Positions 1 through 8,011 of a stretch of 64,000 nt of DNA are shown one piece after another (position 1 is the first letter of the stretch; each line of letters starts with the position of its first letter). The notes under the pieces are model-generated. The model saw nothing but the letters and a program-made list of their open reading frames with translations, searched no databases and was not told the DNA's origin. The stretch comes from Mesorhizobium prunaredense (lineage in GTDB: Bacteria > Pseudomonadota > Alphaproteobacteria > Rhizobiales > Rhizobiaceae). Both the position numbers and the translations under genes were made by a program. The DNA is taken from positions 62,001-126,000 of the forward strand of contig NZ_FTPD01000078.1 of NCBI RefSeq assembly GCF_900156895.1, written 5' to 3'.

Positions 1-1395
1 TGCCTGCACGCTGTCGAGGAAGTCGGGCTCGTCGGACCATAGTTCCGAGCCGATGACGCGGTATTTCGGCTCCAGCGTGTCGGGATCGATGCGGACGCGC
101 TCGATGGCGCCAGGAGCGGCGCGCTGGCCGCCGGAGATTTCCGCGCCCTCGAAGGCCGGACCGGTGGGCGAGGAGGCCGCCACGACCCGCTGGCGATTGC
201 CGAGCACGATCTCGGCATTGGTGCCGACGTCGACGATCAACATCATCTCGTCCTGGCGGTGCGGGCCTTCCGACAGCGTCACCGCAGCCGCGTCGGCGCC
301 GACATGGCCGGCGATGCACGGCAGCATATAGAGCCTGGCGCCCTGGTTGAGCTTCAGGCCGATATCCGACGCCTTGATGTGCACCGCGCCCGAGACAGCC
401 AACGCGAAGGGCGCGCCGCCGAGTTCGGTCGGGTCGATGCCGAGGAACAGATGGTGCATGATCGGATTGCCGACGAAGACGCAATCCAGGATGTCGTTGC
501 GCTGGACGTTGCCTTTCGCGCAAACCTTGTCGACAAGACCCGAGATCGCCTCGCGCACCGCGACCGTCATGCCTTCGCGACCGTCCGGGTTCATCATCAC
601 ATAGGAAACGCGGCTCATCAGATCCTCGCCGAAGCGGATCTGCGGGTTCGACGTGCCCGACGAGGCGGCGACGCGGCCCGACAGCAGCGACACCAGATGC
701 ATGGCGATGGTGGTCGAGCCGATATCGCAGGCAAGCCCGTAGGCCTCGTTCTTGAGGCCGGGCCACAACGAGATGACCCGCGCGGTTTCGCTGTCGGCAT
801 CCTTGTGGATGGCGGCGGTCGCGGTCCAGTTGCCTTTGCGCAAGATGCCTTGCACCTGCGGCAGCAGATGGAAATCGAAATCGAGGCTCTTGAGCCCCCA
901 GTCCTTCATCAGCGCGATCTTCAGGCGATCGAGATCGCCTGATGGATTGTGCATGTCGGGCTCTTCGATCTCGACATAGCACATGTGGATTGCCGAATCG
1001 CGGGCAATGACCCTGGTGTCGGCGTCCTTGCGAATGGTCTGTGCGTTGATGACCGTATCCTGCGGCACGTCGACGACGAGATCGCCGAGGATCTGCGCCG
1101 AGCAGGACAGGCGGCGCCGTTCGGGAAGGCCGCGCACGCGTTCATAGCGCTCCTCCTTGGCGCCCTTGGGCGAGATGTGGTCGTTGGATGAGACGATCTT
1201 GTGCTTGGCGAAATTGCCTTCCTGCACCTCGACCTGGCAGCGCCCGCAGGTGGCGCGTCCACCGCACACGCTCTCGACATAGACGCCGAGCTGGCGTGCG
1301 GCATCGAGCACCGGCGTGCCGACCGGAAACCGCCCGCGCTTGCCGGACGGCATGAACAGCACGAGCGGATCGGTGATGTTGGCAGGAGAGTTCAC
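1..1395 (-). CDS. RACo-type corrinoid activation protein (2Fe-2S ferredoxin + ASKHA domain), 3' truncated by window edge
   Basis: Reductive activator that uses an N-terminal 2Fe-2S domain and an ATPase-type ASKHA fold to return inactive Co(II) corrinoid protein to Co(I). The 465 residues visible start with a ferredoxin-like domain whose cysteines fall at 44, 50, 53 and 98 (motif CGGRATCGRC, then LSCSAQ). A linker follows, then the ASKHA region with ACDIGSTTIAMHL and VDVGTNAEIV, phosphate-binding-type motifs. RACo proteins are usually about 600-700 aa, so the C-terminus lies left of the window. I chose GTG at 1395, 10 nt after the upstream stop; an in-frame ATG lies further upstream inside the previous gene, so the start is uncertain. 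It follows the methyltetrahydrofolate methyltransferase as an operon partner. Family assignment is firm; which corrinoid protein it serves (probably the one at 16782) is inferred. Confidence 0.88.
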   Translation of the reverse strand, partial: MNSPANITDPLVLFMPSGKRGRFPVGTPVLDAARQLGVYVESVCGGRATCGRCQVEVQEGNFAKHKIVSSNDHISPKGAKEERYERVRGLPERRRLSCSAQILGDLVVDVPQDTVINAQTIRKDADTRVIARDSAIHMCYVEIEEPDMHNPSGDLDRLKIALMKDWGLKSLDFDFHLLPQVQGILRKGNWTATAAIHKDADSETARVISLWPGLKNEAYGLACDIGSTTIAMHLVSLLSGRVAASSGTSNPQIRFGEDLMSRVSYVMMNPDGREGMTVAVREAISGLVDKVCAKGNVQRNDILDCVFVGNPIMHHLFLGIDPTELGGAPFALAVSGAVHIKASDIGLKLNQGARLYMLPCIAGHVGADAAAVTLSEGPHRQDEMMLIVDVGTNAEIVLGNRQRVVAASSPTGPAFEGAEISGGQRAAPGAIERVRIDPDTLEPKYRVIGSELWSDEPDFLDSVQA

Positions 1396-1405
1396 GATTG
1401 CGCGC

Positions 1406-2380
1406 TTATCCTCGGGCCATACGGGCTTCACGGCCGCCGCGCCGGCGGCCGCCATTGCCATTGCCTTCGCCCGGCGCGTTGACTTGCGTGGGCGCCGCGA
1501 TCGCCTGGCCGCCTTCGGCCGGCTTGTAGTCCTTGTAGGTCCTGATCCAGTTGGTGCAGTTCTCGTCGGTGCCGTTCAGCACATTGGCGCCGCGCACAGC
1601 TTCCATCTCTTGCGGCCGCACCGGGTTCATGATCGCCGAGGTCATGCCGGCGCCGATCACCATCGGGATGAAGGCAGCATTGATGCCGTGGCGGTGCGGC
1701 AGGCCGAACGAGATGTTTGACAGGCCGCAGGTGGTGTTGACCTTGAGCTCTTCACGCAGCCGGCGCAGCAGCGCAAAGACCTGGCGGCCGGCGTCGCCCA
1801 GCGCGCCGATCGGCATGACCAGCGGATCGACGACCACGTCATGCGCCGGAATGCCGAAATCGGCGCAGCGCTCGACGATCTTCTTGGCGACGGCGAAGCG
1901 CACATCCGGATCCATCGAAATGCCTGTCTCGTCGTTGGAGATGGCAACCACCGGGACATTGTATTTCTTGACCAGCGGCAGGATGGCTTCGAGCTTCTCT
2001 TCCTCGCCGGTGACGGAGTTGACCAGCGGCCTGCCCTTGGCGACCTTGAGCGCCGCCTCGATCGCCGCGGTCACCGAACTGTCGATCGACAGCGGCAGGT
2101 CGACCAGCCCCTGCACGATCTCCAGCGTCTGCACCAGCAGGCCGGGTTCGGTCTCGTTCGGATTGACCGAGGTGACGCCGGCATTGACGTCGAGCATGGT
2201 CGCGCCGCAGGCGGCCTGTTCCAGCGCGTCCCTGATGACGGTATCGAAATTGCCTGCGATCATCTCGGCCGCGAGCTTCTTGCGCCCGGTTGGATTGATG
2301 CGCTCACCGATCACGCAGAAGGGCTGGTCGAAGCCGATAATGATTTCTCGTGTCGCCGAGGCGACGATCGTCCGGGTCAT
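1406..2380 (-). CDS. Methyltetrahydrofolate:corrinoid methyltransferase (pterin-binding domain, MtgA/AcsE-like)
   Basis: Moves a methyl group between a corrinoid protein and tetrahydrofolate. The 324-aa product has the pterin-binding TIM-barrel signature of the AcsE/MtgA/MetH family: GERINPTGRKKL near residue 25, ATMLDVNAGV, PLSIDSS, and the NTTCGLSNISFGLP block. The length matches the family except for a glycine/arginine-rich tail over the last 20 or so residues (GGRRRGGREARMARG), which is not part of the barrel. The ATG is preceded by a GGGAGAG ribosome-binding site and, further up, by the palindrome at 2397-2418. The RACo gene follows 10 nt downstream. With a corrinoid protein and two MttB homologues in the window, the likely role is to pass methyl groups to the folate pool. 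Direction of transfer is inferred. Confidence 0.9.
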   Translation of the reverse strand: MTRTIVASATREIIIGFDQPFCVIGERINPTGRKKLAAEMIAGNFDTVIRDALEQAACGATMLDVNAGVTSVNPNETEPGLLVQTLEIVQGLVDLPLSIDSSVTAAIEAALKVAKGRPLVNSVTGEEEKLEAILPLVKKYNVPVVAISNDETGISMDPDVRFAVAKKIVERCADFGIPAHDVVVDPLVMPIGALGDAGRQVFALLRRLREELKVNTTCGLSNISFGLPHRHGINAAFIPMVIGAGMTSAIMNPVRPQEMEAVRGANVLNGTDENCTNWIRTYKDYKPAEGGQAIAAPTQVNAPGEGNGNGGRRRGGREARMARG

Positions 2381-2396
2381 GAAATCTCTCCCTCGT

Positions 2397-2418
2397 GATA
2401 TAAAGACTTCTTTATATC
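2397..2418. promoter_or_regulatory. Perfect palindromic operator, copy 1 (SAH-responsive ArsR-type site suspected)
   Basis: Two 10-bp arms, GATATAAAGA and TCTTTATATC, flank a 2-bp centre (CT). The site lies 17 nt upstream of the methyltetrahydrofolate methyltransferase start. A second copy with the same core sits upstream of the homocysteine methyltransferase at 24118-24137. AT-rich palindromes of this form in methionine-cycle promoters of Proteobacteria have, as I recall, been assigned to SahR-type ArsR regulators. The pairing of sites is seen in the sequence; the regulator is inferred and is not encoded in this window. Confidence 0.75.
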
Positions 2419-2459
2419 GTTTCTGTTTTCGATCAAGCGAATGGTGGCCGTCCGCGCCA

Positions 2460-3551
2460 TCAATGCGCGGTCTTGACCATGTCGACCTGCGTTTCGGTGA
2501 TCTCGTCGTGCAATATGTGGTCGAGCCGCTCGGCGACGAGCTGGTCGTCGCGGCGGATTTCGCGTTTCCAGGGTTGGCGCCCCTTCAGCACGCCCGATTC
2601 ATCGACGATCTCGGCGACATATTCCTCCTGGCGATAGGCCATAACATGGACGCCGCAGACGCCGGGAATTTCTTTCACCTCGTTGATGATGTCGATGCAG
2701 AGCTGCTTGCCTTCCTTCTTCTGGTCCTGGGCGCCTTCCAGCCGCTTGACGATCGAATCGGGGATATGAATGCCGGGCACGTTGGAGCGGATCCATTTGG
2801 CGGTCTTGGCCGAGGCCAGCGGTCCGACGCCGCACAGTATGAAGCATTTTTCGGTGAAACCGAGATCGCGGACCTGCTGCATGTAGGTGCGGAACATCGG
2901 CACGTCGAAGCAGTACTGGCTCTGCACGAACTGCGCGCCGGCGGCGATTTTCTTGCCCAGCCGGTAGGGGCGGAAATCGATCGGCGGCGCGAAAGGGTTG
3001 ATCGCCGCGCCGAGGAAAAGCTGCGGCGGCGTCGTCAGCTGGCGGCCGGAAAGGAACTTGCCGTTGTCGCGCATGATGCGGCAGGTTTCCAGCAGCGACA
3101 TGCAGTCGAGATCGAATACCGGCTTGGCGCCTGGCTGGTCGCCGGCCTGCACGCCGTCGCCGGTCAGGCACAGCATGTTGGCGACGCCCATCGCCGCCCC
3201 GCCCAGCACGTCGCCCTGGATGGCGATGCGGTTCCTGTCGCGGCAGGCGATCTGCATGATCGGGGCATAACCCATGCGGGTCAGCAGCGCACAGATGCCG
3301 ACCGACGACATGTGGCAGTTGGCGCCCGAGGCGTCGACGGCGTTGATGGCGTCGACCCAGCCGTCGAAGATCTTGGCGCGGTTGTAGACGTCTTCCGGGT
3401 CGGCGCTGTCGGGCGGGTTGAGTTCGGTGGTCACCGCGAATTCGCCGCGCCTCAGGACGCGCTCCAGCCGGCCGCGCGAGGTGTGGCCGGGCAGCGGGTC
3501 GAGCGGCAGATGGATGCCGGCCGGGTTCTCGTCGGGCTGGCGGCCGATCAT
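2460..3551 (-). CDS. Methylenetetrahydrofolate reductase family protein (MetF-like)
   Basis: Flavoenzyme family that interconverts 5,10-methylene- and 5-methyl-tetrahydrofolate. The 363-aa protein shows the MTHFR barrel: FAVTTELNPPDSADPEDVY at the first strand, ACRDRNRIAIQGDVLG, MLCLTGDG, and GAQFVQSQYCFDVPMF, the equivalent of the FxxTQ segment in MetF. It overlaps the upstream cysteine-rich MTHFR C-terminal-type gene by 4 nt (ATGA), so the two are translationally coupled and probably form a complex. A 79-nt gap with the palindromic operator separates it from the methyltetrahydrofolate methyltransferase. Here it probably oxidises methyl-THF made from demethylation toward methylene-THF, or runs in the biosynthetic direction; the sequence does not decide this. 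It is not the canonical short MetF. Confidence 0.88.
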   Translation of the reverse strand: MIGRQPDENPAGIHLPLDPLPGHTSRGRLERVLRRGEFAVTTELNPPDSADPEDVYNRAKIFDGWVDAINAVDASGANCHMSSVGICALLTRMGYAPIMQIACRDRNRIAIQGDVLGGAAMGVANMLCLTGDGVQAGDQPGAKPVFDLDCMSLLETCRIMRDNGKFLSGRQLTTPPQLFLGAAINPFAPPIDFRPYRLGKKIAAGAQFVQSQYCFDVPMFRTYMQQVRDLGFTEKCFILCGVGPLASAKTAKWIRSNVPGIHIPDSIVKRLEGAQDQKKEGKQLCIDIINEVKEIPGVCGVHVMAYRQEEYVAEIVDESGVLKGRQPWKREIRRDDQLVAERLDHILHDEITETQVDMVKTAH

Positions 3552-4147
3552 GCCGGTGCCCCGGGGTTAGGAGGGTTGCGCGCGGCTTCACGGGCGGCGG
3601 CGGCCTGCGCCGTCACCCGCAGCCAGGCCGAGGTTTCGCGCAGCGACTGGTCGACCGGCTTCTGCACGTCGAGAACCTTGTCGCCATGCACCATGTTGCG
3701 TGAACCTTCCCAGGCCTTGACCCAGACGCACGGCATATCAGGCTCGACCTCGCAATTGCCGTTGGCGCGCACACCGCCGCAAGGGCCGTTGCGCAATTGC
3801 TTGGGGCAATTCATCGGGCACGACATGCCGGTAGAAGAAAGGATGCACTGGCCGCACATGCGGCAGTCGAACATAAAACCCTTGACGCGTTTTTCGACGA
3901 ATTTGATCGGACCCTCGACGCGGCCGTAACCGATGCGCTTCCACAGCGGATGGAGAGCCAGGAACATGTCGGAAAACCTGGCGTAGAACCATTCGAGCAG
4001 TCGCGAGTGGCGGACGGACCACAGCCTGACAGCGAAGGAGCGCTGCACGCGCCGCTGCGGCGACACGTCGGCCGGCTTGTAGTCGGATTTCGGCGCTGCC
4101 TTCTTGACCAGGGTGGCCTGGGTAATCGCCGGGCTCGTTTCAGACAT
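3548..4147 (-). CDS. Methylenetetrahydrofolate reductase C-terminal-domain protein (cysteine-rich, metal binding)
   Basis: The 199-aa protein has a dense cysteine block, CRMCGQC then GMSCPMNCPK then GPCGG, followed by a conserved CVWVKAW segment. This is the MTHFR_C family found beside MetF-like reductases of acetogens and corrinoid methyltransferase loci, where it probably holds an iron-sulfur or zinc centre. It overlaps both neighbours: 4 nt with the reductase downstream and 8 nt with the small gene upstream. That argues for one translational unit. The first 60 residues are basic and poorly conserved. No membrane segment is obvious. Its likely job is electron delivery to or from the reductase; this is inferred from family context. 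Confidence 0.85.
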   Translation of the reverse strand: MSETSPAITQATLVKKAAPKSDYKPADVSPQRRVQRSFAVRLWSVRHSRLLEWFYARFSDMFLALHPLWKRIGYGRVEGPIKFVEKRVKGFMFDCRMCGQCILSSTGMSCPMNCPKQLRNGPCGGVRANGNCEVEPDMPCVWVKAWEGSRNMVHGDKVLDVQKPVDQSLRETSAWLRVTAQAAAAREAARNPPNPGAPA

Positions 4148-4439
4148 CTTTCCCGCCCGCCTTTACCAGAGCGACCAGCCGTTCGCGGTCGTATTTCGCG
4201 TCGATGTCCTGAAGGGCTTTTTCCGCCTCGGCTTCAAGATCGTCGCTGACCGGCACCGGGTCGGCCTTGCGCCATTCGGCCAAATAATCGTCGGTGCCGC
4301 CGGCCCCGGTGCGCATTGCGCACATGTCAATCGCCTCGGTGAAACGCAGCGGCAGTTCGCGCTTGGCGTTCTGCCGGCCCTTCTTGACGATGACCTGGGC
4401 GGGGATGTCGCGCCAGTAGACGACGATCAGATCGGCCAT
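4140..4439 (-). CDS. 'Virulence factor' family small protein (PF13769-type), MetF-linked
   Basis: A 99-aa soluble acidic protein beginning MADLIVVYWRDIPAQVIVKK and containing RRT-free conserved text RFTEAIDMCAMRTGAGGTDDYL. It matches the family annotated 'virulence factor', a name that says little about its role. The ATG has a GGGAGTAGG ribosome-binding site and the gene overlaps the MTHFR C-terminal-type gene by 8 nt, so it is the first gene of a three-gene unit with the MetF-like reductase. A role as a small subunit or assembly factor for that complex fits the context. No cofactor motif other than a single cysteine is visible. Confidence 0.75.
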   Translation of the reverse strand: MADLIVVYWRDIPAQVIVKKGRQNAKRELPLRFTEAIDMCAMRTGAGGTDDYLAEWRKADPVPVSDDLEAEAEKALQDIDAKYDRERLVALVKAGGKDV

Positions 4440-4682
4440 GAATTCCTACTCCCGTAGAGCGCCGTGCGCCCAATCGGAAAGGACGCTCTACCATTTTGAT
4501 TCAAGCTGCGTCGTGCTTACCGGGGACCGACTCCGATCTTTGGGCCGATGCAGCGGTTCCGAGCATTGCCGGAAGCGCTGTTGGGCTGCTTGTTATGGGA
4601 CGACGCGCGCGCATTCAAAAGCGACGCAATTGGCGGCCGCAAAAGGAAACGCGAAAATTTTCGATGCTTGGCCTGGTTTTGA

Positions 4683-5642
4683 TCAGCCGGCGCGACGATC
4701 GAAGCTGCCGACAAGCTTCCTGTGGAAGCGGACATAGCCTCGCTCGGTCGTGCGCAGATGTTCGGCGACAATCTGATGGAAACGCGGCAGGCGGTGAAAG
4801 GGAACAGCCGGATAGGAGTGATGCTCGGAATGGTACGGCATGTTCCATGCCACGAAGCGCACCAGCCTTGTGGTAAAGGTGGTGCGGGTGTTTTCGAGCA
4901 TGTTGGCGACATGCGGGCACAGCGCATGCTCGGCCAGCAGATAGGCCCGCAAGAAGGGCTGGCCGACCAGCACCGGCACGATCCACACCCACAGCAGCAG
5001 CGCCGACTGCACGGCCAGCGAGGCCACCAGCAGCGCTGCATAGGCGAACAGGAACCAACGTGCTTCCGACGTCACCTTGTCGCGGCCCCTTTCCGGCACG
5101 AAGCCGTCGCGGTTGCGGCCGGCGGCGTTGACGACGATCACGCGCGCCATGCCGGTCCAGTAAGGAACGCCGGAGAGATGGCGCAGGTACTGAACTATGG
5201 TCTCCGGTTTCGGGGCCATCAGTTCGGGGTCGTTGTCGGGATCGTGCGTATGGCGGTGGTGCGCGAAATGGAAATAACGGAACCATGCCGGCGGCAGCAG
5301 AATCAGGAAGCCGGTCACGGCGGCGATGGCGCGGTTGAGCCACGGCGTCCTGAAGGCCGTTTCGTGGATCGTCTCGTGCAACAGCGTGAAGAAGAAGACG
5401 ATCAGGATCCCCTGCGGCAGCACGAGAACCGGCCAGAACGGGATGCGGGCGGCGATCAGCGCACCCAGCACGACAACAAGCCCGCCGTGGGCGGCCAGCC
5501 GGACAATGCCGGGCCTGTCCAGTTTGGCGGTGAGGTCGCGACGATCCTCGACCGAAAGGCTGGCGATGATGGTGCGGTGGTCGATTTCGCTCATAAGGGC
5601 CAAGCTTATCGCCGGGGCGATGTCCGGTAAATCGGCGCTCAT
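4683..5642 (-). CDS. Membrane fatty acid desaturase-family protein (three histidine boxes)
   Basis: A di-iron membrane oxidase of the fatty acid desaturase superfamily, about 319 aa. The three histidine boxes are HETIHE, HFAHHRH and HSEHHSY, with four or more hydrophobic segments between them (for example GGLVVVLGALIAARIPFWPVL and FLFAYAALLVASLAV). The reading frame is open further upstream, but the ATG at 5642 or the one at 5594 gives a family-like N-terminus; neither has a strong ribosome-binding site. It lies 243 nt upstream of the MetF unit on the same strand. A second desaturase lies at 25239. The substrate cannot be told: fatty acid, carotenoid or a small quaternary compound are all possible. 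Confidence 0.8.
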   Translation of the reverse strand: MSADLPDIAPAISLALMSEIDHRTIIASLSVEDRRDLTAKLDRPGIVRLAAHGGLVVVLGALIAARIPFWPVLVLPQGILIVFFFTLLHETIHETAFRTPWLNRAIAAVTGFLILLPPAWFRYFHFAHHRHTHDPDNDPELMAPKPETIVQYLRHLSGVPYWTGMARVIVVNAAGRNRDGFVPERGRDKVTSEARWFLFAYAALLVASLAVQSALLLWVWIVPVLVGQPFLRAYLLAEHALCPHVANMLENTRTTFTTRLVRFVAWNMPYHSEHHSYPAVPFHRLPRFHQIVAEHLRTTERGYVRFHRKLVGSFDRRAG

Positions 5643-5996
5643 TGCCAGACGCCGGTTTTTGCGCCGGTCCAGAGATAGACCCAGATCGTCGGTGGTACTA
5701 GTGTTTCCAAGGCAGGCCGCGATGCGGCGCCCGTAAAGACATAGTGCTAGTGGTGAAAATCTGACGGTTGATACCCAAATCGAATTGCAGCGATGAGCGG
5801 TCTTCTGCCTTCCGTGTCGCCGATTGGAACGCACAGGCAGCGCCAGAAGCTGCCGTTGGCGCGAGTGCCGTGGAATGACCGGAGGCGGATCTCATTCAAG
5901 CTCGGCGAGAGCGGATATCCGGAACACCATCACCAGGATTACAGGCCGGTTCATCTGGCGCATTCCACGAGGCAACGAAAGGAGCCAGTAGTCTTC
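5643..5996. other. 354-bp intergenic stretch, no gene seen
   Basis: Open frames here are short and have no recognisable protein signature or ribosome-binding site. It must hold the promoter of the desaturase on the minus strand and the 3' end region of the CMD-cupin gene. I see no strong hairpin or repeat. Confidence 0.5.
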
Positions 5997-7175
5997 TTAC
6001 TTGGGATACTGCTCGTCGCTCACATGTTCCAGCCACTCGACGGCCTCGCCGTCCAGTGCCTCGGCAACAGCAACATGCGTCATGTCGGCGGTAGGACTGG
6101 CGCCATGCCAATGCTTCACGCCGGGCGGGATCCAAACGACATCGCCAGGCTCGATCTCTTCAATCGGCTCTCTCCATTGTTGGACAAGACCCTTGCCGGC
6201 GGTGACGATTAGCGTCTGGCCCAAGGGGTGGGTATGCCACGCGGTTCTGGCACCGGCCTCGAAATGAACCGTTCCGCCGCCGACGCGCGCCGGCTCGTCA
6301 GCCTTGAACGATGACTCAACTCGAACCGAGCCGGTAAAGTGATCTGACGATCCCGTCGTTGACTTGGCGGGATCATATTTCTGCACGCGGATTGCTGCGC
6401 CGGAAGACCCGCCGGCAGCCTGCTCCTCGAAGGCCGCGCGCAAGGCAGGCATCGCTGCCATCGCCTTCGGCCACCCCGCATAGAAGGTCAGGTGGGTGGG
6501 AACCTCAGCAACTTCCGTCTGCGTCAGGCCATTGTCCAGCCCTTGCTTGACATGGAACGGCAGCTGGTCAACGTCTCCTGAAGCGAGAAGCGCGGCTATG
6601 GTGACAAGGCTGCGATCACGCCCGGAAAGCCCCGGCCGACGCCAAAGGTCACCGAACAGCACCCGGTTGGTGTAGGCCGCCAGTGCGGGAGCCGCCGGGG
6701 CCACCGCGTCGTCCACGGTAGCCGCTCGCGCTGCTTCGGCGGCGGCGTTGAGCTCGAGTGGTTCGGCTGTGCTTGCCTCGACTTCACCGATGCCGCGCCG
6801 GTCGAACACGCCCTTTGTCGCCTGAACTGTGGAAATTGCGTTCGGCCAGCCCGAGTAGAAGGCAAGATGGGTGATGATCTCGCCTATCTCCCCTGGCGTG
6901 ACTCCGTTGTCCAGCGCCCGGCTGACATGTCCGCCCACCTGCGCGATGCGACCTGAGGCGATCAGCGCCGATACAGTAACAATGCTGCGGTCCCGCGGCG
7001 CGAGTTCCTTGCGCAGCCAGACATCCCCGAACAGGAGATTGTCTGTGTAGTCCCCAAGGCCCGGTGCTACGACATAGACGTCCGGGGGCGCGATCCGACC
7101 TGCAGGACGTTCCTGCGCGTCTGCGGCCGAGGCCGCGAGTGTGGCCGCCACCAGGGAGGCTGAAAGGGTTTTCAT
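5997..7175 (-). CDS. Exported fusion of two carboxymuconolactone decarboxylase-like domains and a cupin
   Basis: The 392-aa protein starts with a Sec-type signal peptide (MKTLSASLVAATLAASAADA). Two AhpD/CMD-like repeats follow: the first around residues 40-130 (RDRSIVTVSALIASG, THLAFYSGWPNA) and the second around 165-250 (RDRSLVTIAALLASG, THLTFYAGWPKA). The C-terminal 120 residues form a cupin with metal-ligand histidines in AWHTHPLGQ and PPGVKHWHG, like the mandelonitrile lyase/quercetinase-like cupins. The CMD repeats lack the CxxC of AhpD, so peroxidase activity is unlikely. It is the last gene of a minus-strand series with an SDR, a flavodoxin and aldo/keto reductases. Substrate unknown. 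Confidence 0.85.
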   Translation of the reverse strand: MKTLSASLVAATLAASAADAQERPAGRIAPPDVYVVAPGLGDYTDNLLFGDVWLRKELAPRDRSIVTVSALIASGRIAQVGGHVSRALDNGVTPGEIGEIITHLAFYSGWPNAISTVQATKGVFDRRGIGEVEASTAEPLELNAAAEAARAATVDDAVAPAAPALAAYTNRVLFGDLWRRPGLSGRDRSLVTIAALLASGDVDQLPFHVKQGLDNGLTQTEVAEVPTHLTFYAGWPKAMAAMPALRAAFEEQAAGGSSGAAIRVQKYDPAKSTTGSSDHFTGSVRVESSFKADEPARVGGGTVHFEAGARTAWHTHPLGQTLIVTAGKGLVQQWREPIEEIEPGDVVWIPPGVKHWHGASPTADMTHVAVAEALDGEAVEWLEHVSDEQYPK

Positions 7176-7209
7176 GTTGCGGGTTTCCGTGTGGCTGGAT
7201 GCAGTCTCT

Positions 7210-7950
7210 TCAGAGCTCTTGGGCGGTCGGCCGGAACAGGATTTCGTTGACGTCCACGTCCTCCGGCTGGCTCATGGCGAAGGCCACCATGCGGGCAAAG
7301 CTGTCGGCAGGGATCGCGACGGCCTCATAGAACTGCTTGATGCCCTGGGCGACATCAGCTTCCGTGATGCTCTGGGGCAGCTCAGTGGCAACAGCTCCAG
7401 GCGAGATGACAGTGGTCCGGATGTTGTAGGGTTTGACCTCCTGGCGCAGCCCCTCCGAGATCACCCGCACGGCGTGCTTGGTGGCGGAGTAAACGGCACC
7501 GCCCTTTCCAACCTTGTGGCCGGCAACGGAGGACACATTGATGATGTGGCCGCTCTTTTGCTTGGTCATGTGCGGCAGTGCAGCCGCGATGCCGTAGAGC
7601 ACGCCCTTGATGTTGACGTCGATCATGCGGTCCCAGTCATCGACTTTGCAGCGCTCCAGCGGCGAATGGGGCATGAGACCCGCATTGTTGATGATGACGT
7701 CCAGTCGGCCATGCGTTTGCACCGCGTGGTCAACGAGGCGCCTAACCTGATCGACCTGAGTGACGTCGGTCTGGACGACCGCCTCCCTATCCAGACCCAG
7801 TTCTGTTGCGATCGTCTGGAGACGATCGATGCGGCGAGCGCCAAGCACCAGCCTAGCTCCATCTGCGGCAAGCCGCCGTGCTGCCGCTTCACCGAGGCCG
7901 CTGCTGGCGCCGGTGATGACGACGACTTTGCCTTGAATCCCTTGGGTCAT
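7210..7950 (-). CDS. SDR family NAD(P)-dependent oxidoreductase
   Basis: A classical short-chain dehydrogenase of 246 aa with the cofactor motif TGASSGLG near residue 14, NNAG around 88, and the catalytic YSATK motif near 152; the usual serine lies in INVSSVAGH. It is of typical family length. It lies 34 nt upstream of the CMD-cupin gene and 61 nt downstream of the flavodoxin gene, so cotranscription is likely. Cytosolic, since no signal is present. Probably reduces a carbonyl compound as part of a redox detoxification set; substrate unknown. Confidence 0.9.
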   Translation of the reverse strand: MTQGIQGKVVVITGASSGLGEAAARRLAADGARLVLGARRIDRLQTIATELGLDREAVVQTDVTQVDQVRRLVDHAVQTHGRLDVIINNAGLMPHSPLERCKVDDWDRMIDVNIKGVLYGIAAALPHMTKQKSGHIINVSSVAGHKVGKGGAVYSATKHAVRVISEGLRQEVKPYNIRTTVISPGAVATELPQSITEADVAQGIKQFYEAVAIPADSFARMVAFAMSQPEDVDVNEILFRPTAQEL

Positions 7951-8011
7951 GTTGTTCAGTCCTTATCTAGTCGGTGCCTCGGATCGCGACGCCCAGGGTT
8001 TGCAGCCAAGG

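Noticed and set aside
1551..3929. Long open frame on the plus strand across the MetF region
   Set aside because: Runs antisense to genes with clear family motifs; low-complexity composition typical of a GC-rich shadow frame.
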